NCBI RefSeq assembly: GCF_900177425.1
Contig: NZ_LT840184.1
Span: forward strand, 6,364,261-6,428,260
From: Paenibacillus uliginis N3/975
GTDB lineage: Bacteria > Bacillota > Bacilli > Paenibacillales > Paenibacillaceae
DNA length: 64,000 nucleotides
Direction: 5' to 3'
Under the pieces are notes generated by a model that worked only from the letters and a program-made list of their open reading frames with translations, was not told the origin of the DNA and searched no databases. Shown here in pieces: positions 44,355 to 52,910 of the stretch; the first letter of the stretch is position 1; each line of letters opens with the position of its first letter. Position numbers and translations under genes: made by a program.

Positions 44355-44393
44355 AGCCGTACTTGACCTTCGAGGTTCAAGTACGGCTCTTTT
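44355..44393 (+). terminator. Rho-independent terminator
   Basis: AGCCGTACTTGACC pairs with GGTTCAAGTACGGCT (one bulged T, loop TTCGA), then CTTTT. It ends the XRE unit. Confidence 0.85.
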
Positions 44394-44510
44394 CCGATGC
44401 TTTGGGATGGGGATTTCCTCAGCAGCTTGCAAGACCTTCCGGATCTGGTTATGTTCAATCGGTTGATATATGAAGCCACGAGGCGTGAAATTTCATAGCT
44501 TTGTTCAAAT

Positions 44511-44554
44511 TACAATTGTAATAGTTATTCAAATAGGTTATATTTACATTTGTA
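44511..44554 (+). promoter_or_regulatory. Promoter with two bla-box operators for the BlaI-type repressor
   Basis: TACAATTGTA (44511-44520) and TACATTTGTA (44545-44554) match the BlaI/MecI operator TACANNTGTA. A sigma-A promoter lies between and under them: TTGTAA at 44516-44521, a 17-base spacer and TATATT at 44539-44544. The first box overlaps the -35 and the second starts directly after the -10, so repressor binding would block RNA polymerase. Confidence 0.8.
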
Positions 44555-44596
44555 ATAGTTTATCGCCAAATCCAAGTTGGGAAGGGAGGGAGAACG

Positions 44597-44998
44597 ATGG
44601 AAAAAATGCCTAAGATTTCGGAATCTGAGTGGGAAATCATGAAGGTCATTTGGCAGGAAAACCCGCTGACAGCCGAGCAAATCGTGCAGCATTTGCCGGA
44701 GGGCATGGACTGGAGTGATCAGACGGTCAGAACCTTTATCAACCGGCTGATGAAGAAAAAAGCGCTGGGCTACCAAAAGTCAGGCAGAAGTTATCTATAT
44801 TATCCGCTTATTTCGGAAAAAGAGTGCGTGCGCGCGGAAAGCCGTTCTTTTTTAAACCGAGTCTTCAATGGCGCAGCCGGATTGATGATGACCAATTTTT
44901 TGGAGGAGACCCAGCTGTCAGATCAGGAGATCGAGCGATTGCAGCAAATTTTGCTGGAGAAGCAGGGAAAAGATTCAAAAGACTCATCACGGCCTTAA
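44597..44998 (+). CDS. BlaI/MecI-family repressor
   Basis: A 133-residue winged-helix repressor with GGGAGGGAG upstream of the ATG. It opens MPKISESEWEIMKVIW, has the DNA-reading helix in WSDQTVRTFINRLMKKKALG and the usual C-terminal dimer and cleavage region (FLNRVFNGAAGLMMTNFLEE). BlaI and MecI repress beta-lactam resistance genes and are inactivated by proteolysis after BlaR1/MecR1 senses the drug. Two matching operators precede it and a BlaR1-type sensor follows by 34 bases. No beta-lactamase or PBP2a gene is in the window, so the regulon is unknown. Confidence 0.9.
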   Translation: MEKMPKISESEWEIMKVIWQENPLTAEQIVQHLPEGMDWSDQTVRTFINRLMKKKALGYQKSGRSYLYYPLISEKECVRAESRSFLNRVFNGAAGLMMTNFLEETQLSDQEIERLQQILLEKQGKDSKDSSRP

Positions 44999-45032
44999 TA
45001 GCCGGTGAAATTTAACCAAATGAGGTAATAGG

Positions 45033-47279
45033 ATGAATATAACTGAAAGCCTCTTCAGTTGGTTTGTTGCCTCGACGCTGATGGCAAGCGCAGCCGCAGC
45101 CGTGGTGCTGGTAGTTCAGCATCTGTTTCGCAGACGTATCCATGCGCGTTTGAGGCATGCGTTATGGCTGATTGTACTGTTGAGGCTCATGCTGCCGGTG
45201 CTGCCGCAAAGTCCGATAAGCTTGTTTAATGCAGTACCAACGTTGACAGACATAAAAAATGCCGTTTTTGGGCTTTCGTTTCAGCTGGACAAGCCTACTG
45301 CGAAATCCGAAAACAGCCTAAAAGAAAACACATATCAACCAAATTATACAACGAATGAAGTTGAAAAGAATACTGTTTTTCAGCCTCTTATGACCATGAA
45401 GGATACGGAAGAACATGCCGAAGCGGGCATAGAGAGAGAAAGCCATCCGGCTGTTCGCGTACTGGCTGTAGTTTGGCTGACGGGTGCGGCCGTCTTGCTC
45501 GGAAATAACCTGATCTACCGGCTGCGATTCCAAAGAAAGCAAAAACATCTCAGTCCCGTCGACAGTGTTGCAATATTGAAGGTTGCGGAACAATGCCGAA
45601 TCTTATTTTCCATTAAACGCCCTGTGGCGATTTACGCGGATCCATCCGCTCAGAGTCCGTATATTACTGGAGTTTTCCGCCCAGCGGTTTATTTGCCGAA
45701 ATCGCTTATTTCAGAAGCAGTCAATGAACAGCTGCTCAAGCATGTGATCGCGCATGAGCTGGCCCACTACACACGAAAGGATACGATCTGGAATATGGTC
45801 GGCAGTCTCGTGTTTGCCGTTCACTGGATGAATCCATTCGTGTGGTTCATGCTGCGGCAGATGAAAGCCGACCGGGAGCTGGCCTGTGATGCCTGTGTCC
45901 TGGAGGCGCTTGGGGAAGAGGAGGCTGTGCCTTACGGCATGACGATTATCGGATTTCTGAGACGGTATGCTGCGGGAAGAAGCCAGGCGCATCTTCTTTA
46001 TTTCAAAGGTTCGAACGGACAAAAAGAGATGGTGAGGAGAATTAGAATGATACAATCTTTTAAAAAGGGTTCTTATAAATTTTCAATGATGGCGGTCATT
46101 CTCGTACTCTTGATCGGTACGGCAACGCTGACCAATGCGCGAGCATCTGAAGCGGGAGCTTCCGCTTGGGTTCATGCCGAAGACGGCAGGAATGAAATGC
46201 TGTTTCCGAATGAAGAATTTCGGGTATATGATAATCTTGAAAAAGGGGCGAAGGTGGCACCGTTTACATTTAAAGTTCCATCCTTGCTGCCAGAGGGATA
46301 TGGCTTTAGTGATTTAGGCATTCGGCTTAATGATTCCCCCCCGAGTGTCAGTCTACGGTACGTTAAGGCTAAAATAAGCAAAAGTGGCGGCAACTTCAGC
46401 TTGAGCATCAAGCCTGGCGCTGATCTCCAGAAACAATATGAGCAGATTTTCGAAATCGAGCAAGATGGAACCGATCAGGAGGATAGCGGGAAAGTTATAG
46501 AGAAAGAATCCCTATCCTTAGCCGGCATAGATGAAGGCTATAAAATTACGATTCGCATGACCACCTGGAAGGGACAGCCGGAAAGATATTATTATATCTG
46601 GAAGGATCAAGGCATAAGCTATGAATTAAGCTCCTACATCTTGTCCAGCAATGAAATGGAGCAAATCATCGCTTCCATGAAATTTCCCGATGCGAAGGTG
46701 AACCAACTTCATGTAGATAATGATTATCATGGGAAAATCCTGACCTATTTGTATGACACCGAGGATATCCGGCGCGCTCAGGAACTGGTTGGTTTTAAAG
46801 CCGCTTTTCCGCGAAAGCTGCCCGGGGATTTTGCCGCCAGCGGTTCCTATGTTTCCCGTAAAGCGAATTTCAATCATGTGGAAAATGATGAGGATTCCAT
46901 GCGCAAGCTGCTTCAGGTTTCTTATAGCCGAGGCGATCACAAGCAGAAAAATAAAGCTGATTCCGGTATCCGAAGCGTTGCGTTTAAGCAGATGTTAAAC
47001 GGGGATATGTATCAGGAGATGAAAAAGAACGGCCAGGTTTCTTTTACGAGAATTGACGGCGAACGGAATAATGTCAAGCTCAAAGCCATAACCATTCAGG
47101 GGAAGGAAGTACTACGTACAGAGCCATACAAAGTGGATGGTAAGCTAAGCAGTTCCGATGAAATCAATCTGGTGAGCTATTTCTGGTTGGATGGCAAGGT
47201 TTGTTATCAAGCCGTTTTCAGCGGCCAAGGGCCGGAGGAACAGAAAATTGTTCAGTATTTAATGAAGCCGGACCGGTAA
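45033..47279 (+). CDS. BlaR1/MecR1-like M56 membrane metallopeptidase with a different C-terminal sensor
   Basis: A 748-residue membrane protein. The M56 part (about 1-330) has the zinc motif HELAH at 241-245 and further LACDACVLEALG. Helices are seen near 8-30, 41-58, 142-160 and 350-367. In BlaR1 and MecR1 the C-terminus is a penicillin-binding domain with STxK. Here I find no such domain. Instead the outer part (about 400-748) contains LPEGYGFSDLG and repeated beta units like DUF4367-type domains. It may therefore sense something other than beta-lactams. It is encoded directly after its BlaI-type partner. Confidence 0.85.
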   Translation: MNITESLFSWFVASTLMASAAAAVVLVVQHLFRRRIHARLRHALWLIVLLRLMLPVLPQSPISLFNAVPTLTDIKNAVFGLSFQLDKPTAKSENSLKENTYQPNYTTNEVEKNTVFQPLMTMKDTEEHAEAGIERESHPAVRVLAVVWLTGAAVLLGNNLIYRLRFQRKQKHLSPVDSVAILKVAEQCRILFSIKRPVAIYADPSAQSPYITGVFRPAVYLPKSLISEAVNEQLLKHVIAHELAHYTRKDTIWNMVGSLVFAVHWMNPFVWFMLRQMKADRELACDACVLEALGEEEAVPYGMTIIGFLRRYAAGRSQAHLLYFKGSNGQKEMVRRIRMIQSFKKGSYKFSMMAVILVLLIGTATLTNARASEAGASAWVHAEDGRNEMLFPNEEFRVYDNLEKGAKVAPFTFKVPSLLPEGYGFSDLGIRLNDSPPSVSLRYVKAKISKSGGNFSLSIKPGADLQKQYEQIFEIEQDGTDQEDSGKVIEKESLSLAGIDEGYKITIRMTTWKGQPERYYYIWKDQGISYELSSYILSSNEMEQIIASMKFPDAKVNQLHVDNDYHGKILTYLYDTEDIRRAQELVGFKAAFPRKLPGDFAASGSYVSRKANFNHVENDEDSMRKLLQVSYSRGDHKQKNKADSGIRSVAFKQMLNGDMYQEMKKNGQVSFTRIDGERNNVKLKAITIQGKEVLRTEPYKVDGKLSSSDEINLVSYFWLDGKVCYQAVFSGQGPEEQKIVQYLMKPDR

Positions 47280-47309
47280 CATAAATCGGTCAGATTGGTT
47301 GCAGTGTAA

Positions 47310-47358
47310 GGGGAGCGTCCTAACAGGTTATTGACCTAGCTAGGGCGCCCCTTTTTTT
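47310..47358. terminator. Convergent terminator hairpin
   Basis: GGGG.GCG.CCTA pairs with TAGG.CGC.CCC, with an inner AGGT/ACCT stem, followed by T7 on the plus strand. It lies between two converging genes and may serve both. Confidence 0.75.
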
Positions 47359-47371
47359 GTCATATCAACTT

Positions 47372-48817
47372 TTATTTATTCCCTTTGCGCACCTTTAACA
47401 GCTTGCCTTTTACTGTCGTGTTTTTCATCTTTTCAAGCACAAGCGGTCCTTTGCCGTTCAAAATTTCAACATCTGTCACAAAATCGAGGATCGTAATAAT
47501 CCCAATATCGTCTGCGGTTACCCCGTCAAGCTTAGCGATTGTCCCGACAAAGTCCACGGCTCTAAGTTTTTTCTTCTTGCCGCCATTGAAGTTAAGCTTC
47601 ATGATTTGCTTGTTTAATTGCTCGCGCTTATCTTTTTTCAGTTCAGGCTTAATATTTTGTTTCTGTTCAAAATCTTTTCTATGGCGGTCAACTTCCTCTT
47701 CGGAGGGAGCTTTTACTTTCGGAATCGCGAATCCAATATACGCCTCAATTTCGGCTAATCGCTTGAAATCCTTCGGCGTGACGAGGGTAATCGCTTTACC
47801 CGTCTTGCCTGCACGACCTGTACGTCCCGTGCGATGAACATAGCTTTCTTTCTCAAGTGGAATATCGTAATTAATAACATGGGTAATATTCGAGATATCG
47901 ATACCCCTAGCGGCTACATCTGTTGCAATCAAGTAACGGAATTGTCCCCTTCTGAACGCATGCATGACCTCGAATCGCTCTTCCTGCTCCATCCCACCAT
48001 GAATACGATCACATGAGTAACCGAGATCAGCCATTTCTCTGAATAGTTTATCCACATGCTCTTGCGTACGGCAGAAAACAATGCAGCTGTCAGGACTTTC
48101 AACAATGAGTAGATCTTCAAGCAGTGCCAGCTTATCTGCCTCCATCACCTGAATAAGAGCGTGTTCAATCGTGGCCGTTGTTATACCGCTCGCTTGGATC
48201 TCAATTTGGGCAGGATTGTCCATATATTTGCGTGACAGCTTGGCCACATCCTCAGGAAACGTAGCGGAGAATAACATGGTAACCCTGTCACGAGGCAGCG
48301 CTTGAATGATCGACTGAACTTGCTCAATAAAGCCCATATTCAGCATCTCATCAGCTTCATCGATAACGAGATAGGCAATCCGCTCTAGCGATAGCGTGCC
48401 GCGTTCAATATGGTCCAGCACACGTCCAGGCGTACCTACTGCGATATGCGTTCTTTGTTTTAACTCGGCCTTTTGGATATGAAAAGGATGTTTCCCAAAA
48501 AGAGGTGTCGCCTTGATCCGCTTAAAGCGTCCAATATTCGTTATGTCTTCGTTGACCTGTAACGCGAGTTCACGGGTTGGCGTTAGAATTAATGCTTGCG
48601 GCTTATTTTCATTCCAATCCACTAGCTCGCAGAGCGGGATGCCATAAGCAGCTGTTTTGCCGCTGCCTGTTTGCGATTTGACAACAAGATCCTTCTTCTC
48701 AAGCGCAACAGGAATGACCTCTGTCTGAACCTGTGTCGGTGTCTCATAACCCAAACTATTGAGCGCTCTCCCAATCTCTTCACTTAATTGGTAATCTGTA
48801 AAATGCTTCTCACTCAT
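47372..48817 (-). CDS. dbpA: DEAD-box RNA helicase of the DbpA/YxiN type
   Basis: A 481-residue ATP-dependent helicase. Motifs in order: Q motif (GYETPTQVQ), I SQTGSGKT, Ia PTRELALQ, II DEAD (VIDEADEM), III SAT, V ATDVAARGIDI, VI HRTGRTGRAG. The C-terminal about 75 residues (from KLRAVDFVGTIAK) fit the DbpA RNA-binding domain, which recognises hairpin 92 of 23S rRNA during ribosome assembly. It is a complete housekeeping-type gene placed between attachment-like sites 4 and 5, which is unexpected if that block is mobile. It is transcribed towards the BlaR1-like gene. Confidence 0.93.
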   Translation of the reverse strand: MSEKHFTDYQLSEEIGRALNSLGYETPTQVQTEVIPVALEKKDLVVKSQTGSGKTAAYGIPLCELVDWNENKPQALILTPTRELALQVNEDITNIGRFKRIKATPLFGKHPFHIQKAELKQRTHIAVGTPGRVLDHIERGTLSLERIAYLVIDEADEMLNMGFIEQVQSIIQALPRDRVTMLFSATFPEDVAKLSRKYMDNPAQIEIQASGITTATIEHALIQVMEADKLALLEDLLIVESPDSCIVFCRTQEHVDKLFREMADLGYSCDRIHGGMEQEERFEVMHAFRRGQFRYLIATDVAARGIDISNITHVINYDIPLEKESYVHRTGRTGRAGKTGKAITLVTPKDFKRLAEIEAYIGFAIPKVKAPSEEEVDRHRKDFEQKQNIKPELKKDKREQLNKQIMKLNFNGGKKKKLRAVDFVGTIAKLDGVTADDIGIITILDFVTDVEILNGKGPLVLEKMKNTTVKGKLLKVRKGNK

Positions 48818-48987
48818 CTTTAACCTCTTCTACGCTATATTCGAATACCTATATATACAGTTCCACCGTACATCTATTGTATACTCATCCATTATACTCT
48901 GAAGCCAATGATATTTATCGGTACATTCATGAACGAAAAGGACATACAGTTGGATGCCCTGAAATTTCTCCTTTCGTGTGCTACGGT

Positions 48988-49005
48988 GAACCGTATCATA
49001 AGTGA
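48988..49005 (+). repeat. SCC-like attachment site 5
   Basis: GAACCGTATCATAAGTGA, preceded by CGGT as in site 4. It shares the 14-base core with the rlmH 3' end and lies between the helicase gene and the lacI-type promoter. Confidence 0.65.
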
Positions 49006-49115
49006 TATAAATTTACTTTGATGCAGATGTTGAGCAATTCCGTTAACAGATGGATATTATGGTGTGTCTGAAACTCCTATGAAAAAATTTTGATCATAAG
49101 CGCTTCGTAAAATCA

Positions 49116-49144
49116 TTGACAGAAGAAAATCAGAGCACTAATAT
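49116..49144 (+). promoter_or_regulatory. Sigma-A promoter of the LacI-family gene
   Basis: TTGACA at 49116-49121, a 17-base spacer, and TAATAT at 49139-49144. The operator ACGTAAACGTTTAA follows within 10 bases. Confidence 0.82.
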
Positions 49145-49150
49145 AACTTA

Positions 49151-49218
49151 CGTAAACGTTTAACAAGTGTGGTCAATACCCTTCTTATATTAGCTTTTTA
49201 TAGTTAGTAAACGTTTAC
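49151..49218 (+). promoter_or_regulatory. Two LacI-family operators before the regulator gene
   Basis: CGTAAACGTTTAA at 49151-49163 and GTAAACGTTTAC at 49207-49218. Both have the central CG palindrome typical of LacI/CcpA-family sites. The second lies directly before the ribosome site, so the regulator probably controls itself. Confidence 0.75.
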
Positions 49219-49235
49219 TATGGAGAGGTGGTTTT

Positions 49236-50240
49236 ATGGCGGCTACTATTAAGGACATTGCACGGGTTGCGGGTGTTTCCATAGCGACTGTTTCAAGGGT
49301 GATTAACAATCTTGGCGGATACAATGAGGAAACCGAGAAAAAAGTTCTGGCCGTTGCCAAAGCATTAGAATATAGAAAAAATGAAAATGCTAGAAGTTTG
49401 GTGCAGAAGTCGACTAAGACAATCGGTGTAATTATGCCAGAGGTCACTACAGCATTTTATGGTGACATTATAAAAGGGATAGAGGATGTTTCTTACGAGC
49501 ATGGGTACAGTGTTATATTAACTCATGCCGGTATGAGTGGTGCCCGAATCCATGAGAGTATGAATCTGATGGGCGAACGAAGAGTAGATGGGCTCATTAT
49601 TGTTTCTGTTGAACTCCACGAGGCAGAGATCGAATCTTTGTCATCTCTGGGTATACTCTTTATCTTGCTCTCTACCAAAACCAATCGAGAAGATACGCCT
49701 TATATTAAAGTTGATGATTTTAGTGCGGCGTATACAGCAGTCAATTATCTTATTGAGAATAACCATCGAATCATAGGTATGGCAGGGGCTAATCCTGATG
49801 ATTCTATAGCGGGTTCCCCAAGAATTAATGGCTATATTCAAGCACTGCAAGATCATAGCATAAAGGTAGACTTAAATCTTATTAAGGCAGGGGATTTTAG
49901 CTTTGAATCAGGAAAAAAAGCCATGCAGGAGTTTATTGAACATCATGCAGAGGTTACGGCTGTGTTCTGCGCAAGTGATGAGGCTGCATTAGGTATCATT
50001 TCGACTTGTTTTGAAAATGACCTTCAAGTACCAAAGGATATTTCAGTCGTTGGCTATGATAATTCCAAGGTTTCACATATGTCGATTCCTCCCCTTACAA
50101 CAGTAGCACAGCCTTTATACGAAATGGGGAGAGAAGGCTGCTTGAGCTTGATTGCCTCTATCCAAAATAAAATCAAGATTGAGTCCAAAGTTATTCCACA
50201 TGAATTAGTTATACGCAAGTCAGTAAAAAAATTATCTTAA
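49236..50240 (+). CDS. LacI-family repressor of the glucosidase gene
   Basis: A 334-residue regulator with GGAGAGG upstream. The N-terminal helix-turn-helix and hinge are standard (ATIKDIARVAGVSIATVSRV; RKNENARSLVQKS), followed by a periplasmic-binding-protein-like effector domain (about 60-330) with the typical FCASDEAALGI and SVVGYDNS motifs. The same 12- to 16-bp palindrome is found before this gene and before the GH13 gene downstream, which points to local control by an alpha-glucoside. Effector identity is inference. Confidence 0.93.
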   Translation: MAATIKDIARVAGVSIATVSRVINNLGGYNEETEKKVLAVAKALEYRKNENARSLVQKSTKTIGVIMPEVTTAFYGDIIKGIEDVSYEHGYSVILTHAGMSGARIHESMNLMGERRVDGLIIVSVELHEAEIESLSSLGILFILLSTKTNREDTPYIKVDDFSAAYTAVNYLIENNHRIIGMAGANPDDSIAGSPRINGYIQALQDHSIKVDLNLIKAGDFSFESGKKAMQEFIEHHAEVTAVFCASDEAALGIISTCFENDLQVPKDISVVGYDNSKVSHMSIPPLTTVAQPLYEMGREGCLSLIASIQNKIKIESKVIPHELVIRKSVKKLS

Positions 50241-50256
50241 AGCGAGATAATTTTTT
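50226..50256 (+). terminator. Terminator overlapping the lacI-type stop
   Basis: AAAAAATTATCT pairs with AGATAATTTTTT around AAAGCG-type loop bases 50238-50244. The left arm includes the end of the coding region. Confidence 0.75.
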
Positions 50257-50263
50257 GTGCATT

Positions 50264-50279
50264 ACGTAAACGTTTACGT
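50264..50279 (+). promoter_or_regulatory. LacI-family operator before the GH13 gene
   Basis: ACGTAAACGTTTACGT is a perfect 16-bp palindrome, 47 bases upstream of the GH13 start. It matches the two sites before the regulator gene. Confidence 0.8.
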
Positions 50280-50326
50280 TGCATTTATACCCTTCAAAAT
50301 TTAGCTAGAAGTGGAGTGAAAGTATT

Positions 50327-51988
50327 ATGGAAGCAATGAAAGAAAAGAGAGAAGCTATAACCAGAGAAAAAGATGTAAAGTGGTGGCAGACGGCTGTAGT
50401 CTATCAAATCTACCCGCGAAGCTTTCAGGATAGTGATGGAGATGGGATCGGTGATTTGAGAGGAATCATAAACCGGATTGACTACTTGAAATTGTTAGGG
50501 ATTACTGCTATTTGGTTATCACCCGTCTATAAATCTCCTAATGATGACAATGGTTATGATATTAGTGATTACCAAGACATTATGGATGAATTCGGTACGA
50601 TGGATGATATGGAAGAATTGATTGCTAAGGCGAATGAGGGCGGCATCAAAATCATTATGGACCTAGTCGTTAATCATACATCAGATGAGCACAAATGGTT
50701 TATTGAAGCTAAAAAAAGTCGGGATAATGAATATCGAGATTACTATGTTTGGCGTGATCCAGTAAATGGGGACGTTCCTAATGGTCTAGGTTCTATATTT
50801 AGTGGTTCTGCTTGGGAATTGGATGAAGCAAGCGGCCAGTATTACTTGCATTTATTCAGCAGACGCCAACCAGATTTGAATTGGGAGAACGAAAAAGTTC
50901 GCCAAGAGGTCTACGATATGATGAATTTTTGGTTAGATAAAGGTGTAGGCGGCTTCCGTATGGACGTTATCGATTTGATCGGTAAAATTCCGGATAAAGA
51001 AATTACGGGTAACGGACCAAATCTGCATGAATATCTGCAAGAAATGAACCAAAAAACGTTCGGTTCTCATGATGTCCTTACTGTAGGCGAAACTTGGGGA
51101 GCAACACCAGAAATTGCGAAACTATATTCTGATCCAGCACGAAATGAGCTATCTATGGTGTTCCAATTTGAGCATGTAAGTTTAGACCAGCAAGAAGGCA
51201 AAGATAAATGGGATCTAAAACCTTTGAATATTGCGGAATTAAAAAAGGTTTTAGTGAAGTGGCAAACATCGTTGGGTGATCAAGGGTGGAATAGTTTATT
51301 TTGGAACAACCATGACTTGCCGCGAATTGTTTCAAGATGGGGTAATGATAAACAATTTCATGATCAAAGTGCGAAAATGTTTGCCGTTCTCTTACACATG
51401 ATGAAAGGTACACCTTACATCTATCAAGGTGAAGAAATTGGAATGACCAATTATCCGGTTTCGAGTATTGATGAAGTAGAAGATATTGAATCTGTGAATA
51501 TGTATCATGCTCGCTTGGCTAATGGGTATGCTGTAAGTGATATCATTGAGTCTATTAACGCAAAAGGAAGAGATAACGCTCGTACACCGATGCAATGGGA
51601 TGGCAGTGACAACGCAGGCTTTACTACCGGTACGCCTTGGTTACACGTTAATCAGAACCACACAACCATTAATGTAAAACAAAATATTGAAAATCCAGAT
51701 TCTATTTTCTATACGTATCAACGTTTAATCCAGCTGCGTAAAGACAACCCGATTATAGTATGGGGCGAATTTGAACTGATAGAAAGTACTCCTGACGATG
51801 TGTTTGCTTACTATCGCTTATATGAAGGAGAAAAATGGCTCGTTGCTGCGAATATTTCTGAGAAGAAAAATGATTTTTCTGTAGATGAGGAAGTCTTCGA
51901 AATCATTATGAGTAACTACAATCGTACAGAAATCGATGTCAAACATCTAATGTTAAGACCGTATGAAGTATTTGCGTTAAAGGTATAA
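50327..51988 (+). CDS. GH13 oligo-1,6-glucosidase / alpha-glucosidase
   Basis: A 553-residue cytoplasmic enzyme (no signal peptide) that cleaves glucose from isomalto- or malto-oligosaccharides. GH13 regions are visible: MDLVVNHTS, nucleophile Asp213 in GGFRMDVIDL, acid/base Glu255 in LTVGETWG, and WNNHDLPRIVSRWG with the third carboxylate. QPDLNWEN, a marker of the oligo-1,6-glucosidase subgroup, is present. Length equals MalL-type enzymes. The palindromic operator upstream links it to the LacI-type gene. No transporter for its substrate is adjacent. Confidence 0.93.
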   Translation: MEAMKEKREAITREKDVKWWQTAVVYQIYPRSFQDSDGDGIGDLRGIINRIDYLKLLGITAIWLSPVYKSPNDDNGYDISDYQDIMDEFGTMDDMEELIAKANEGGIKIIMDLVVNHTSDEHKWFIEAKKSRDNEYRDYYVWRDPVNGDVPNGLGSIFSGSAWELDEASGQYYLHLFSRRQPDLNWENEKVRQEVYDMMNFWLDKGVGGFRMDVIDLIGKIPDKEITGNGPNLHEYLQEMNQKTFGSHDVLTVGETWGATPEIAKLYSDPARNELSMVFQFEHVSLDQQEGKDKWDLKPLNIAELKKVLVKWQTSLGDQGWNSLFWNNHDLPRIVSRWGNDKQFHDQSAKMFAVLLHMMKGTPYIYQGEEIGMTNYPVSSIDEVEDIESVNMYHARLANGYAVSDIIESINAKGRDNARTPMQWDGSDNAGFTTGTPWLHVNQNHTTINVKQNIENPDSIFYTYQRLIQLRKDNPIIVWGEFELIESTPDDVFAYYRLYEGEKWLVAANISEKKNDFSVDEEVFEIIMSNYNRTEIDVKHLMLRPYEVFALKV

Positions 51989-51994
51989 ATGTTA

Positions 51995-52026
51995 AGGCTC
52001 ACACGCTTTTTGTGTGAGCTTTTTTC
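51995..52026 (+). terminator. Rho-independent terminator
   Basis: GCTCACAC pairs with GTGTGAGC around GCTTTTT, followed by T6. It ends the glucosidase gene. Confidence 0.88.
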
Positions 52027-52417
52027 ATAAGTAGATCTTCATCCTCCTACATAATTCCTTTAGGATTTGTTCTGTTTTTTCTATTAACCGATCCAGTTCT
52101 TTTTCCTTCACGATCTCTAAGCTTTGCCCATCTTCATGAATGATATAATTCAACTTGCCAACAAACACCACGATTTCAAGCCCGGGATTATAGTCCGTGT
52201 GCAATAGATGTAAAAGATCAACCAGTACCAGATCGGAGTTGGGCAGTGTCTTGTTCTCATAAATATATAGAGTTCGGATCATGGCAATGAGCGCCGAATG
52301 ACAAAGGAAGAGTGAGGTTTTGAACTGATTATGATTTCTCATGATATGGGCCAACTTCATATGATATAGAGCGAGTTGATAATAATCATTTGTTCTATGA
52401 AGTATTCTATCCTCCAT
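52025..52417 (-). CDS. HEPN-like helical protein
   Basis: A 130-residue, all-helical protein with AGGAGGC upstream of ATG 52417. The N-terminal half (DYYQLALYHMKLAHIMRNHN, then FKTSLFLCHSALIAMIRTLY) has the pattern of HEPN domains, which often act as ribonuclease toxins or helical partners. The catalytic RxxxxH motif of toxic HEPN proteins is not obvious, so it may be an inactive member. It is divergent from an XRE regulator across a very A/T-rich gap. Confidence 0.6.
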   Translation of the reverse strand: MEDRILHRTNDYYQLALYHMKLAHIMRNHNQFKTSLFLCHSALIAMIRTLYIYENKTLPNSDLVLVDLLHLLHTDYNPGLEIVVFVGKLNYIIHEDGQSLEIVKEKELDRLIEKTEQILKELCRRMKIYL

Positions 52418-52556
52418 GGCTGTTGCCTCCTAATGGAAAAAGGAATGTTACACATATTATAATACTTATAAATATTAAATTAAATAATAATATTTATTGT
52501 TTGGTGTTTACCTTTATGAAACTTGTCTACACTTTGGACATGGAGAGGTGAATGCC

Positions 52557-52910
52557 GTGAAGGATAAGGAAGTATTGAAGCTCGTAGGAACCCGAATTCG
52601 TGCTCTGCGCAGGGAAAGAGGATTGTCTCAGGAGGCTCTTGGTGAGAAGGGTGGATTTCATTTTTCATACATCGGGCAGATTGAACGTGGGGAGAAGAAT
52701 GTATCCTTAATAAATTTGCAGAAGATTGCTGGGGCTCTAGAGGTCAATTTGATGCAGTTATTTGCCTATGTGAATGAGGATTTTATGGTGACCTCTACGG
52801 AGAGCGATATTCAAGATATCGTCAGCTTACTTCGCGAAGCCAATGATGAGAAGCTGCGGCTGGCTAAAAATGTGCTGAGAGAAATCTTAAAGGGCAACGC
52901 TTCTACATAG
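52557..52910 (+). CDS. XRE-family transcriptional regulator
   Basis: A 117-residue regulator started at GTG 52557, behind GGAGAGGTGA. The helix-turn-helix covers about 8-65 (IRALRRERGLSQEALGEKGG; FSYIGQIERGEKNVSLINLQ), followed by a short helical C-terminal part. It is divergent from the HEPN-like gene. An A/T-rich inverted repeat, AAATATT at 52470-52476 and AATATTT at 52489-52495, lies between them and is a possible operator. Confidence 0.85.
   Translation: MKDKEVLKLVGTRIRALRRERGLSQEALGEKGGFHFSYIGQIERGEKNVSLINLQKIAGALEVNLMQLFAYVNEDFMVTSTESDIQDIVSLLREANDEKLRLAKNVLREILKGNAST

Noticed and set aside
52021..52032. CATAAGTAG near 52025 resembling the end of the attachment core
   Set aside because: Only 9 bases match, the GAACCG half is missing, and the bases are part of the end of the HEPN-like gene.
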